NCBI GenBank assembly: GCA_021300455.1
Contig: JAJTDP010000018.1
Location: forward strand, 1 to 41,370
Length of the DNA stretch: 41,370 nucleotides
From: Sediminibacterium sp.
GTDB taxonomy: Bacteria; Bacteroidota; Bacteroidia; Chitinophagales; Chitinophagaceae
Direction of reading: 5' to 3'
Part shown: positions 1 through 8,531 of the stretch, piece after piece
Numbering within the stretch: position 1 is the first letter of the stretch
How the letters are laid out: the number at the start of each line of letters is the position of its first letter
Program-made: the position numbers and the translations under genes
The notes under the pieces: model-generated
The model's input: the letters and a program-made list of their open reading frames with translations, nothing else
What the model was told of the DNA's origin: nothing
Databases searched by the model: none

Positions 1-2
1 AA

Positions 3-803
3 TTGGCCTTTGATTTATTCTGCACCCCCTATCCAAAATACAAGAAAAGAAAGGCCCCAGCTATATTCAACCAGGGAAAGTCTATAACGACCACCCTCAT
101 AGGAGATGGTATTTCAGAAACAGGTAAAACTAAAATTCATGGCTTTGAATGGAATCCCTTAAAGCCCAATGGACAAACTGTTTTAATTGTGCATGGCTAT
201 GCAAGCTACTTTTATAAGTTTGAACAATATATTCAGCCCTTATTGAAACAGGGTTTCAGGGTAATTGGTTTTGATGCACCCGGACATGGGCTAAGTGAGG
301 GTAAACACATACATATAGCCATCTATAAACATACCATTGAACATATTATTAAAGAACTAGGTCCCATTGATCATTTTATTGGCCATTCCCTAGGTGCCAT
401 CACCTTGGCCATGATTGCAGAAACCATTGAAAATCCAACAAAGCATAAGTTTGTATTAATTGCACCTGCCACTAAAACCACCACCACCTTTGAAAGATAT
501 TTCAATATGATGCACCTTAGCCCTGCCATCAGAACTGCCTTTAACGAATTAGTAGAAAAGCGTTCAGGCTTACCTATTACCTTTTTTGAAGCCGACAGGG
601 CCATCGAAAACTTTACTGGAGACCTACTTTGGGTGCACGACAGGGATGATTTGGTTTGTCCCTTCGAAGATTTGGTCGAATTTCAAAAAAAAGCCCCAAA
701 AAATATAAAATTCCTGATTACCAATGGCTTAGGTCATAATAAAGTATATAAAACCCCTGAAATTATTGATAAAATAATGGCCTTTCTGGGTCCTATAGAA
801 TAG
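3..803 (+). CDS. alpha/beta hydrolase, 5' end cut by the window edge
   Basis: This is an alpha/beta-hydrolase fold enzyme, probably a cytoplasmic esterase or lipase-like hydrolase of unknown substrate. The nucleophile elbow reads GHSLG (Ser about residue 129). A second conserved element is VHGYASYF near the start, where the oxyanion-hole HG motif is expected. The likely acid is an Asp in the LLWVHDRDD strand and the catalytic His lies in GLGHNKV near the end, so the triad looks complete. The frame is already open at base 3, where the first codon is TTG (Leu) and not a convincing start. Related proteins usually have more N-terminal sequence, so the true start is probably outside the window. 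There is no signal peptide in the visible part. It lies about 130 bp upstream of topA with no obvious terminator between. The family call is secure; the substrate is unknown. Confidence 0.8.
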   Translation: MAFDLFCTPYPKYKKRKAPAIFNQGKSITTTLIGDGISETGKTKIHGFEWNPLKPNGQTVLIVHGYASYFYKFEQYIQPLLKQGFRVIGFDAPGHGLSEGKHIHIAIYKHTIEHIIKELGPIDHFIGHSLGAITLAMIAETIENPTKHKFVLIAPATKTTTTFERYFNMMHLSPAIRTAFNELVEKRSGLPITFFEADRAIENFTGDLLWVHDRDDLVCPFEDLVEFQKKAPKNIKFLITNGLGHNKVYKTPEIIDKIMAFLGPIE

Positions 804-941
804 CTAATTTTTATTTTTTGGGTGAATGCTCTAATATTGCATCGCGAGAAAAGAGAAGATAAGCCAGCAATGGTCTTTTTTCAATTTTCATAATTAACTG
901 ATATTCAATTCCAAAAATACCCGTAGGAGCGGTTGACAACT

Positions 942-2330
942 ATGTCAAAGAACTTATTAATTGTGGAGTCGCCTGCAAAGGCCAAGACGATCGAGAAGAT
1001 TTTAGGGGAAGAATTTGAAGTAAGAAGCTGCTATGGTCATATTCGTGACCTAGAAAAGGTAGACATGGGAATTGACTTAAAAAACAAATTTGCCCCAAGA
1101 TATACTGTCCCTAGTGAGAAAGAAAAAGTAGTAAAGGAATTAAAATCCATGTCAAAGAAGGCAAAGGAAGTTTGGCTAGCATCGGATGAGGACCGTGAAG
1201 GAGAAAGTATTAGTTGGCATTTAGCAGAAGTATTGGGATTAGATCCTAAAAAAACAAAGCGTATTGTATTTCATGAGATTACTGCACCGGCTATTAAAAA
1301 AGCAGTAGCGAATCCGCGCTTTATTAATATGGACTTAGTAGATGCACAACAAGCAAGAAGAATATTAGATCGTATTGTGGGTTTTGAATTAAGCCCAGTG
1401 CTTTGGAGAAAAATAGGCATGCAAAGAAGTTTGAGTGCTGGTCGTGTACAAAGCGTTGCTGTAAGATTAATTGCAGAAAGAGAAAGAGAGATCAATCAAT
1501 TTTTACCAGAAAGCGTTTTTAAAATTGCTGCATTATTCACAGCTCCTGATATTAATAAAAAGAAAGTAAAGTTTAAAGCAGAAGGCCCGCAGAAATTATC
1601 TACTGCAGGTGCCGCTGAAAAGTTTTTAAACGAATCAAAAGGTGCCAAATATACTGTAAAAGATATTGCAGTAAAAGACGGCAAACGCACGCCCTCAGCC
1701 CCTTTCACCACTTCTACTTTACAACAAGAAGCTTCAAGAAAATTAGGATATAGCGTAAGTAAAACAATGTTACTTGCACAAAAATTATATGAAAGTGGTA
1801 AGATCACTTACATGAGAACCGATAGTATTAGTTTAAGTGAAACTGCAGTGGATGCCATTAAAGCAGAAATTAATTCAAGCTTTGGTGATAAATATTATCA
1901 ACCTCGTAAGTTCAAAAATAAAAACGAGAATGCACAAGAAGCGCATGAGGCCATTCGTCCTACTTACATGAATGAAAGTAAGGTAGACGACGCCGATTTA
2001 AATAGATTATACGAGCTTATTTGGAAAAGAACCATTGCTTCTCAAATGAGCGATGCACAATTTGAAAAAACAACTGCTAAAATTGAGGTCTCTACGAATA
2101 AAGAAACATTAACGGCAAGCGGAGAGGTGATGAAATTTGATGGTTTTCTAAAAGTATACTTAGAAAGTAACGACGAAGAGGAAGAAGAAGATAATAATGA
2201 AGAAGGAGAAAGTTTATTACCTCCTTTAGCAAAAGGCCAAGTTTTAGACTTTTTAGAAATGACAGGATTAGAACGTTTTAGCAGACCTAGTTCCAGATAT
2301 ACAGAAGCCTCGCTTGTAAACTACTTCTAG
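942..2330 (+). CDS. topA: DNA topoisomerase I, N-terminal part (frame broken at 2319)
   Basis: Type IA topoisomerase, which relaxes negative supercoils through a transient 5'-phosphotyrosine link. I start it at the ATG at 942, preceded by AGGAG at 925-929, rather than the TTG at 933, because the protein then begins MSKNLLIVESPAKAKTIE, the usual TopA start. The Toprim domain shows VESPAKAKT and SDEDREGE (acidic residues about 82-88). The catalytic tyrosine is Tyr290 in TYMRTDS, and EAHEAIRPT follows as expected. An acidic low-complexity loop of Asp/Glu lies near residue 420. The frame runs into TAG at 2328-2330 directly after RYTEASLV, where the family normally continues KKLEELGIGRPSTYAP. That continuation is present in another frame from 2320 on. 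The break comes from a 34-bp imperfect duplication. The gene is normally essential, so an assembly error is more likely than a true loss. Confidence 0.92.
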   Translation: MSKNLLIVESPAKAKTIEKILGEEFEVRSCYGHIRDLEKVDMGIDLKNKFAPRYTVPSEKEKVVKELKSMSKKAKEVWLASDEDREGESISWHLAEVLGLDPKKTKRIVFHEITAPAIKKAVANPRFINMDLVDAQQARRILDRIVGFELSPVLWRKIGMQRSLSAGRVQSVAVRLIAEREREINQFLPESVFKIAALFTAPDINKKKVKFKAEGPQKLSTAGAAEKFLNESKGAKYTVKDIAVKDGKRTPSAPFTTSTLQQEASRKLGYSVSKTMLLAQKLYESGKITYMRTDSISLSETAVDAIKAEINSSFGDKYYQPRKFKNKNENAQEAHEAIRPTYMNESKVDDADLNRLYELIWKRTIASQMSDAQFEKTTAKIEVSTNKETLTASGEVMKFDGFLKVYLESNDEEEEEDNNEEGESLLPPLAKGQVLDFLEMTGLERFSRPSSRYTEASLVNYF

Positions 2331-2353
2331 GTTTACAGAAGCATCACTGGTTA
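2286..2353 (+). repeat. 34-bp imperfect tandem duplication inside topA
   Basis: Two adjacent copies, about 2286-2319 and 2320-2353, encode nearly the same peptide: SSRYTEASLV in the first and TSRFTEASLV in the second. They differ at about 8 of 32 aligned bases, mostly at third codon positions. The 34-nt offset is not a multiple of three, so it shifts the reading frame. Removing one copy restores a single uninterrupted TopA. Confidence 0.85.
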
Positions 2354-3330
2354 AAAAATTAGAGGAATTAGGCATTGGACGACCTTCTACTTATGCGCCT
2401 ACCATTTCTACTATTATGAAACGTAATTATGTAGAGAAAAGAGAAAAAGAAGGGGTTAAAAGAATCTACCAAATTTTAACACTAGACAATAAAGATGTTA
2501 TTAAGCAAGAGACTGCCTCTGAAATTACAGGTGCAGAAAAAAATAAGTTATCTCCTACCGATTTAGGCTTAGTGGTTACCGACTTTTTGAAATTGCATTT
2601 TGAAAAAGTTATGGACTTTAACTTTACAGCTAAAATTGAAGGAGAATTCGATGAAATCGCAGCTGGTAAATTAAAATGGAGCGATATGTTAGCCTCTTTT
2701 TACGAGCCCTTTCATGTGACCATTGAACATACCCTAGAAACAGCTGAAAGAGCTAAAGGTGAAAGAGAACTAGGCTTTGATGCGGCGTCTGGCAAAAAAG
2801 TAATTGCCCGTATGGGTAGGTATGGTCCCATGGTTCAAATTGGCCACCAAGACGAAGAAGAAAAACCAAGATTTGCCAAACTAAAAGCCTCTCAAAGTAT
2901 TGAGACAATTAGTTTTGAAGAAGCGATGGAACTTTTCAAACTACCTAGAATGCTTGGACAATTTGAAGAGGAAGATGTTTCTGTAAATATTGGTCGCTTT
3001 GGCCCTTATGCTGCCCATTCTAAAAAGTTCTACTCCCTAAACAAGGAAATGGACCCTTACACGGTAACCTTAGAAGAATTAACGCCTATGATTGCAGAAA
3101 AGCGCAAGGCCAAAGACGAGAGAACCATTAAAGTATTTGAAAAAGAAAAGATACAATTATTGAGAGGCCCTTATGGTCCTTATATCAAACAAGGTTTACG
3201 CAACTTCAAATTGAGTAAAGAACAACAAGAAAAAGTAGAAACCTTGACCATTGAAGAAATTAATGCAACTATTGCTGAATTAAAAGCCAACCCGCCACGC
3301 AAAATGGCCAGAAAGAAAAAGGCTTCTTAG
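2320..3330 (+). CDS. topA: DNA topoisomerase I, C-terminal part (second half of split gene)
   Basis: This frame opens just after the TAA at 2317-2319 and reads SRFTEASLVKKLEELGIGRP, which joins directly to the core of TopA, so 2320-3330 is the rest of the same gene. The first in-frame ATG is at 2416, but that is an internal Met (STIMKRNYVEK). The region contains the end of the type IA core (YVEK, LGLVVTDFLKLHF) and then C-terminal repeats with the motif RYGPMVQIG, RFGPYAAHS and PYGPYIKQG at about 130-residue spacing or less. The tail is basic (RKMARKKKAS). I see no Cys4 zinc ribbons of the Escherichia coli type. Joined with the first part the protein is about 790 residues, normal for Bacteroidota TopA. 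The TAG stop at 3328-3330 overlaps the convergent desaturase stop. Confidence 0.9.
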   Translation, partial: TTSRFTEASLVKKLEELGIGRPSTYAPTISTIMKRNYVEKREKEGVKRIYQILTLDNKDVIKQETASEITGAEKNKLSPTDLGLVVTDFLKLHFEKVMDFNFTAKIEGEFDEIAAGKLKWSDMLASFYEPFHVTIEHTLETAERAKGERELGFDAASGKKVIARMGRYGPMVQIGHQDEEEKPRFAKLKASQSIETISFEEAMELFKLPRMLGQFEEEDVSVNIGRFGPYAAHSKKFYSLNKEMDPYTVTLEELTPMIAEKRKAKDERTIKVFEKEKIQLLRGPYGPYIKQGLRNFKLSKEQQEKVETLTIEEINATIAELKANPPRKMARKKKAS

Positions 3331-4418
3331 TTTATTGCAGGCTTGCTCATTAATTTAAGGTATTGAACATGTGCCTTGATGGCACTAACTACCGTAGGGT
3401 ATTCAATATACTTTAATTTAAAATCGGCACATGTTTTCTTTACTATTTTAGAAATAGCAGGATAATGCACATGAGAGATTTTAGGAAACAAATGATGCTC
3501 AATTTGAAAGTTAAGTCCACCCACTAACCAACTTACTATTTTACTCTTAGTCGCAAAATTAGCAGTAGTTTGAATTTGGTGCACTGCAAATTCTTCTTCC
3601 ATTTTATTCTCTGGTTGGTTCGCTAAAGGAAAAGCAGTGTCTGTTACAGTATGTGCTAGTTGGAAAACTATACTTAATACAAAGCCTGCCACAAATCCTA
3701 CCACTAAAAACCCTACTAACCAGCTTACCCAGCCCAACATATAAATTGGTAATACGACAAAAATAAATGCATGGTATACTTTCACTGCCCAAAACTCAAT
3801 ATGTTCAGCTGTGCTCATTTTGCTAATTTCTACAGTTCCAATTTTTTTAGTAAAGTACTTTTTATAATCGGCAAAGAAAATCCAGAATATATACAATAAC
3901 ATATATAAACCCCAAAAGTAAATATGTTGAAAACGGTGTAAAAGATAATGTTTTTGAGTAGGCGCCATTCTCATTAAAACTCCTACTTCAATATCGTCAT
4001 CTACCCCAGCAATATTAGTATAAGTATGGTGTAAGGTTACATGCTTCATCGCCCACATAAAACGGCTTGCGCCCAACATACTAATAGAAGAAGAAGCTAA
4101 TTTATTCAACCAAGGGTGTTTACTAAAACTACCATGACTACCATCATGCATCACATTAAATCCAATGGCAGCAATCAGCCCTCCAAATAATATACATTCT
4201 GCAATAGCATAAAAAACAGGAGGTGTAAAAAATATTAAATGAATATAGGTAACCACAAATAAGCTTGTTAAAATAATAGCTTTAGAAAACAATTTTAAAT
4301 TACCTGTTGCTTTAATGGCATGGTCTTCTAAATATAGATTCACTCTTCTTTTTAATTCTGCATGTAATGAATTAGCCATTACAGGGAATTTAGGTGTGAT
4401 CTGATGCATATTTGACAT
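3327..4418 (-). CDS. membrane fatty acid desaturase (front-end / linoleoyl-CoA desaturase type)
   Basis: Integral-membrane di-iron desaturase that introduces a double bond into an acyl chain, probably on membrane lipids or acyl-CoA. All three histidine boxes are visible: HDGSH (residues 91-95 from my start), HVTLHH (126-131) and a C-terminal QIEHH. The Gln in the third box places it with the front-end (delta-5/delta-6 type) group, but no cytochrome b5 domain is fused. Four or more hydrophobic segments surround the boxes. The open frame extends to an ATG at 4472, but I prefer the ATG at 4418 (MSNMHQITPKFP) because the longer version adds a hydrophobic stretch not typical of the family. Its TAA (3327-3329) overlaps the topA stop on the other strand. 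It probably helps adjust membrane fluidity; the regiospecificity cannot be read from sequence. Confidence 0.88.
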   Translation of the reverse strand: MSNMHQITPKFPVMANSLHAELKRRVNLYLEDHAIKATGNLKLFSKAIILTSLFVVTYIHLIFFTPPVFYAIAECILFGGLIAAIGFNVMHDGSHGSFSKHPWLNKLASSSISMLGASRFMWAMKHVTLHHTYTNIAGVDDDIEVGVLMRMAPTQKHYLLHRFQHIYFWGLYMLLYIFWIFFADYKKYFTKKIGTVEISKMSTAEHIEFWAVKVYHAFIFVVLPIYMLGWVSWLVGFLVVGFVAGFVLSIVFQLAHTVTDTAFPLANQPENKMEEEFAVHQIQTTANFATKSKIVSWLVGGLNFQIEHHLFPKISHVHYPAISKIVKKTCADFKLKYIEYPTVVSAIKAHVQYLKLMSKPAIN

Positions 4419-4625
4419 AGTCGGTAATTTATAATATACAAAGAAAAGGCAAATAGCAATAAGACTAGGCATAATTCTCTGTTATTTACCCGAACGTTTA
4501 ATAATTCTATTTATTATCTAAGTAATTGTTAAATATATCCACATAGATGGGATAAGTAAAAGGGAATTTTGACGATATTTTTCGTTGATTTGAATAATAA
4601 TTGAAACCTAACCTTAGATTAACCT

Positions 4626-5495
4626 ATGCAAAAAGAAGCCGAAATTAGCGCCCTATTCAAGCTAATAGACGACCCTGACGAAGAAGTATTTAATACCATT
4701 GCAGACAGGTTGCTCAATTATGGCACCCCTATTATTCCCGACCTAGAACATCTTTGGGAAAATACTTTAGACGAAGCTACCTTAGAACGCATTGAAATAA
4801 TGATTTACAAACTGCGTTTGCAAGATTTGAAAGAAGCCTTCATAGAATGGAAATCTAAACCTGACCCTTCTTTATTTGAAGGTGCTTTACTGGTTACTAA
4901 ATTTCAATTCCCAGAATTAGCCATTGACAGCTTACGCCATCAAATGGAAAAAATTAGACGCAATATTTGGCTTGAATTAAACAACTACTTAACGCCCTTA
5001 GAACAAGCCAATGTAATTAGAAATATCTTGTTTAGCTACTATCAAATAAAGGGTGTAGAAGTGAACTACGAAAAGCCAGAAGAATTTTTAATTTCAGCTC
5101 CCCTACAATCTAAAAAAGGCAATGCCATTGCGAATACCCTATTATACGCAGAGCTTTGTCAACAACTAGAAATACAAGCACAGTTTATTAATATTCCCAA
5201 GCAATGTATTATTGCTTTTTATGCATCGGACTGGGACCCTGAAGAAATAGTGCCCAACCCTCAAGAGTTTATTCAATTCTATGTAGAGGGCACTACAGGT
5301 AATGCCTTCTCACAAAAAGATTTAGATCAATACATGATTCGTTCTAACATAGAACCAAAGAATAGTTATTACAAAGCTTTGTCTAATGTGAAAATTATCA
5401 AAAAGCATTTACTTGAATTTGCAAAATGTTTTAATAGCCCTACCCTACAATATAAACAAAAGGACCTTACCGATTTAGCTAGCTTATTAGACTAA
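4626..5495 (+). CDS. SirB1 / transglutaminase-like family protein
   Basis: A 289-residue soluble protein without signal peptide or membrane segments. The central part resembles the SirB1/transglutaminase-like core-2 domain: LTPLEQANVIRNILF, then KKGNAIANTLLYAELCQQLEI at about residues 165-185 where the family has the GNP-x-L-x-LY pattern, followed by FINIPKQCIIAFY. In true transglutaminase folds a Cys-His pair is catalytic; here neither is convincingly placed, so a non-enzymatic role is possible. The N-terminal 100 residues are helical, HEAT-like and acidic (DDPDEEVFNTIADRLL). It stands alone between the desaturase and csaA. The family call rests on pattern similarity, and no specific function is known for these proteins in this phylum. 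Confidence 0.65.
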   Translation: MQKEAEISALFKLIDDPDEEVFNTIADRLLNYGTPIIPDLEHLWENTLDEATLERIEIMIYKLRLQDLKEAFIEWKSKPDPSLFEGALLVTKFQFPELAIDSLRHQMEKIRRNIWLELNNYLTPLEQANVIRNILFSYYQIKGVEVNYEKPEEFLISAPLQSKKGNAIANTLLYAELCQQLEIQAQFINIPKQCIIAFYASDWDPEEIVPNPQEFIQFYVEGTTGNAFSQKDLDQYMIRSNIEPKNSYYKALSNVKIIKKHLLEFAKCFNSPTLQYKQKDLTDLASLLD

Positions 5496-5537
5496 TTATT
5501 GGCCCAAGTATTGAACCTAATATTCAACTAAGCGTTG

Positions 5538-5545
5538 TAATTTTG
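5538..5545 (+). promoter_or_regulatory. possible Bacteroidota -7 promoter box upstream of csaA
   Basis: TAATTTTG matches the Bacteroidota -7 consensus TAnnTTTG exactly and lies 17 nt before the csaA ATG. A TTG at 5511-5513, 24 nt upstream, is a weak -33 candidate. The short distance implies a leader of about 10 nt. Inferred from motif and position only. Confidence 0.4.
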
Positions 5546-5562
5546 GGAGTAAATAAAAAACT

Positions 5563-5892
5563 ATGATTCAGTGGGATGATTTTACCAAGGTAGATATTCG
5601 TTGTGGCACTATATTAGCTGCTGAAGTTTTTGCAAAAGCAAAAAAACCAGCCTACCAATTGAGTATCGATTTTGGAAGCCTAGGTATTAAAAAATCTTCC
5701 GCGCAAATTACAGCTCATTATAGCATTGAAAATTTAATTGGCAAACAGGTGGTGGCGGTGGTAAATTTTCCACCCAAGCAAATTGCTAATTTCATGAGTG
5801 AATGCCTTGTCTTAGGTGTTTATGATACTCAAAATGAAGTGGTATTATTACACCCCTCACATCCAGTTCAAAATGGACAACAAGTAGGTTAA
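5563..5892 (+). CDS. csaA: CsaA-type tRNA-binding-domain protein (secretion chaperone-like)
   Basis: A 109-residue single-domain protein made of the EMAP-II/tRNA-binding OB fold. The start IQWDDFTKVDIRCGTI, the middle KSSAQITAHYSIENLIGKQVVAVVNF and the segment ANFMSECLVLGV follow the standard CsaA pattern, and the length fits (about 110 residues). In Bacillus subtilis CsaA is a homodimeric chaperone linked to protein export and binds tRNA-like folds; the role here is inferred. The TAA stop overlaps the ATG of ogt by one base (TAATG at 5890-5894), so the two genes are probably translationally coupled, although they are functionally unrelated. Confidence 0.92.
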   Translation: MIQWDDFTKVDIRCGTILAAEVFAKAKKPAYQLSIDFGSLGIKKSSAQITAHYSIENLIGKQVVAVVNFPPKQIANFMSECLVLGVYDTQNEVVLLHPSHPVQNGQQVG

Positions 5893-6392
5893 TGGAAACT
5901 ACCTATACACAAATATATCATAGCCCTATTGGTGTCATTAAAATAGTAGCTTCTGATTATTGTATTGAAGAATTGGTTTTTATAGAAGCAGAATCTATAT
6001 CAAAAATAAATTTATCAGAGAATTCGCCCCCTGTGATTCAACAATGCATTGATGAACTATTGGAATACTTTGCGGGCAGTAGAAGAAGTTTTTCAGTAGC
6101 CATTAACCAGGAAGGCACAGAATTTCAACAAAGAGTTTGGAAAGAATTGTACGAAGTACCTTTTGGAAAGAATTTAAGTTATGGAGAACTTGCCAAAAAA
6201 ATGGGCGACCCTAATGCAGTAAGAGCAGCAGCCGCTGCCAATGGTAAAAATAAAATAGCCATTATAGTTCCCTGTCATAGAATTGTGGGTGCTGATAGAT
6301 CCTTAGTGGGATATGCCTGGGGAAAGGCCAAAAAGAAATGGTTATTGCAACATGAATTTAGACTAGCACTCGGTGTTCAAACCTTATTTTAA
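5892..6392 (+). CDS. ogt: methylated-DNA--protein-cysteine methyltransferase
   Basis: Suicide DNA-repair protein that transfers the methyl group from O6-methylguanine (and O4-methylthymine) to its own cysteine. The active-site motif is IVPCHRIVG with Cys128. The DNA-binding helix-turn-helix RAAAAANGKN lies just before it, with Arg111 as the expected arginine finger. The upstream element TEFQQRVWKELYEVPFGKNLSYGELA is also typical. At 166 residues it is a full-length Ogt-type enzyme with the short N-terminal ribonuclease-like domain and no Ada transcription-factor domain. It is coupled to csaA by a one-base stop/start overlap. Its 3' end overlaps the convergent cdd gene by 9 bp. Confidence 0.95.
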   Translation: METTYTQIYHSPIGVIKIVASDYCIEELVFIEAESISKINLSENSPPVIQQCIDELLEYFAGSRRSFSVAINQEGTEFQQRVWKELYEVPFGKNLSYGELAKKMGDPNAVRAAAAANGKNKIAIIVPCHRIVGADRSLVGYAWGKAKKKWLLQHEFRLALGVQTLF

Positions 6393-6866
6393 AATAGAGC
6401 CATCAAAACCAAAGGGTAATAAATGAGTGGCCGATTTTAAAACCATTACTTTACCCGACATGCCTGCCATAATAATCCTAATGGGCGATTGAAACCTGTT
6501 CTGGTAATCTAATAAAGACTGCCTGCACATACCACAAGGCGAAATAGGCTCCACAGAAGGCTTACCTACTGGTTCATAGCTAATAGCTATGGTTTGTATT
6601 TTTTCCTGTGGAAATTGGCTTCCTACACTGTTTAATAAAGCACGCTCGGCACAAATGCCTACGGGAAAACTAGCACTTTCCTGGTTAGAACCAATAATGA
6701 TGGCATTGGAACTTAATCTTGCAGCCGCCCCTACTTTAAAATTAGAATAAGGAGCATAGGCCGTTTGGGTTGCTTTTTTAGCAGCTTCTAAGAGTGCTTG
6801 ATCAGGGATTGACAAAAGATTTGAATCCTCTAACAAATCATATTCGAATTCAAATTTTTGCTGCAT
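6384..6866 (-). CDS. cdd: cytidine deaminase
   Basis: Hydrolytic deamination of cytidine and deoxycytidine to uridine and deoxyuridine in pyrimidine salvage. The zinc site is complete: CAE (Cys72, catalytic Glu74) and PCGMC (Cys111, Cys114). The N-terminal AYAPYSNFKVGAAA substrate-binding stretch is present too. At 160 residues this is the homotetrameric short type. The N-terminus carries about 20 acidic residues beyond the usual start (QQKFEFEYDLLEDSN), which is common in this phylum. It ends 9 bp inside convergent ogt and starts about 17 bp beyond the stop of lepB, so the two minus-strand genes may be cotranscribed. Confidence 0.95.
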   Translation of the reverse strand: MQQKFEFEYDLLEDSNLLSIPDQALLEAAKKATQTAYAPYSNFKVGAAARLSSNAIIIGSNQESASFPVGICAERALLNSVGSQFPQEKIQTIAISYEPVGKPSVEPISPCGMCRQSLLDYQNRFQSPIRIIMAGMSGKVMVLKSATHLLPFGFDGSILK

Positions 6867-6897
6867 GTAATTTAATTATGTTCTTAATTTAAATTCT

Positions 6898-8409
6898 TTA
6901 TTGAATAAGATTAAATAGTCGATTCCATCTAATGGAACTATTATAACTAAACCAAATTAAAGCGGCTCTTCCTACAATATGTGTTTCTGGAACAAAGCCC
7001 CAGTATCTACTATCTTGACTACGATGACGATTGTCTCCCATCATCCAATAATAATCATACTTTACTTTATAAGTAGTAGCAGCAGCTCCATTAATAAAGT
7101 ATTGGCCATTTTGTTTTTCTAAACGGTTATGCTCATAGTTAGTTATGAGTCTTCTATAAATTTCAATAGTGGTGTCATTTAATTCAATAATATCTCCTTT
7201 TTTAGGAATACGAATAGCCCCAAAATTATCTACCGACCATGGCGCATGTTCAACATCATTTGGAAAAGTATTACCAATTAAATTATCAACATAAAAACTC
7301 ACCTCTTTTACTTGTGGCAATTTACGCAAACTGGCAGCAGCCCCTGCTGTCATATTTATCACAAAAGTATTAGGACTTCCTTCCATTATTTTAAAATCAG
7401 AACTGGCCTCATTTACATTAATACCAATGGTGTCTTCTATAAAGCTTTCTGGAATAGGATTGCCATCAGTTACTACCATATATTCAGTTTGTGCAGAAGC
7501 AGCCACAAATGCTGGTTTCCCATTCACCCATAACCTACTATCCTTTATTTGAATAATATCGCCAGGAATACCCACACATCTTTTAATATAGTTGTCGGTC
7601 TTATCTACTGGATGTACTAAAATTGGATAATCGGCTTGTAATTTTTCTCTATTATTATTATACTCGGGCGTTCTCAATACATCGTAATAAGGAAATTTAG
7701 ATCCAAATTCTGGTAAGTTAATAATAGTATCTCCTGCTGGAAAATTAAAAACCACTACATCGTTTCTATTAATGTTTCTAAACTTAGTTAACCTTTGATA
7801 ATCGAGTTGCACTAATTTTGAATAAGAAGGTGTGGTAGGTGCCCCTGGTAAAGTATTGTGTACAAAAGGAAAAGAAATAGGTGTTTGAGGAATTTTAGCA
7901 CCATAAGTGAGCTTGTCTACAAATAAAAAGTCATTGACTAAAAGCGTTTTTTCCATACTCTCTGTAGGAATCACATAGGCTTCAAATATAAATGTTCTAA
8001 TTAAAGTAGCAGCTACAATGGCAAATACACCAGCATCAATCCATTCTCTTGAAGCCGGTTTATGATAATGTGCTAAAGCCTGTTCTCCATACCATTTTTC
8101 TTTTTTTGAAAAACCTAAATAAGGTAAATAAATAAAAGGCACAAAAACAACTAATGCATGTTGAATCACATTTACCTTTTTAAAATGCATGGTAAAAATG
8201 ATGGAAATCCAAAGGCTAATAAATTGTCCTAAAATGGGAACCAATTGTAACCAAAACCAAATTTTTGGAATACCACATAACTTCACCACTTCCCAAGTAT
8301 TGTAAATAGGAATCATTGCCTTGGTTTTGTCCCCTCCTGCTTTTACAAGCATGCTATACATACCGATATGCCAACCCAACCAAAAAATAATAAAGATGAT
8401 GAGTCCCAT
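6898..8409 (-). CDS. lepB: signal peptidase I with extra N-terminal membrane domain
   Basis: Serine/lysine-dyad protease that removes signal peptides from exported proteins at the outer face of the inner membrane. The nucleophile is Ser151 in IPTESMEKTLL, the general base is Lys276 in NYIKRCVGIPGD, and the C-terminal GDNRHRSQDSR box is intact. The N-terminal 120 residues form two or three membrane helices with the motif GGDKTKAMIPIYNTW, like the DUF5684 region fused to LepB in Bacteroidota; a further helix precedes the catalytic Ser. At 503 residues it is long, partly because of this domain and a large insertion of about 150 residues between the Lys box and GDNR, both normal for the phylum. 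In many relatives dapB is next door; here pdhB is upstream, separated by a terminator hairpin. Confidence 0.95.
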   Translation of the reverse strand: MGLIIFIIFWLGWHIGMYSMLVKAGGDKTKAMIPIYNTWEVVKLCGIPKIWFWLQLVPILGQFISLWISIIFTMHFKKVNVIQHALVVFVPFIYLPYLGFSKKEKWYGEQALAHYHKPASREWIDAGVFAIVAATLIRTFIFEAYVIPTESMEKTLLVNDFLFVDKLTYGAKIPQTPISFPFVHNTLPGAPTTPSYSKLVQLDYQRLTKFRNINRNDVVVFNFPAGDTIINLPEFGSKFPYYDVLRTPEYNNNREKLQADYPILVHPVDKTDNYIKRCVGIPGDIIQIKDSRLWVNGKPAFVAASAQTEYMVVTDGNPIPESFIEDTIGINVNEASSDFKIMEGSPNTFVINMTAGAAASLRKLPQVKEVSFYVDNLIGNTFPNDVEHAPWSVDNFGAIRIPKKGDIIELNDTTIEIYRRLITNYEHNRLEKQNGQYFINGAAATTYKVKYDYYWMMGDNRHRSQDSRYWGFVPETHIVGRAALIWFSYNSSIRWNRLFNLIQ

Positions 8410-8430
8410 AAATAAGAAATTATTGTTATA

Positions 8431-8459
8431 ACAAAAATATCCCTTTGTGAGGGATATTT
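8431..8459 (-). terminator. intrinsic terminator downstream of pdhB
   Basis: A perfect 10-bp stem (AAATATCCCT / AGGGATATTT, 8435-8459) closes a 5-nt loop. On the minus strand the stem is followed by TTTTTGTT. It lies after pdhB and before lepB, so it probably ends pdhB transcription and makes lepB start from its own promoter. Confidence 0.65.
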
Positions 8460-8531
8460 ATAAAAAGATTTAGAATTAGTTGATTTTTAATTTGAAAGGC
8501 TGAAATAAAGGATAAAGGAACCTTTTTTTCT

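Noticed and set aside
933..941. TTG at 933 as the topA start
   Set aside because: It lies only 3 nt from the AGGAG sequence and adds MTT before the standard MSKNLLIVES; ATG at 942 has better spacing and fits the family.
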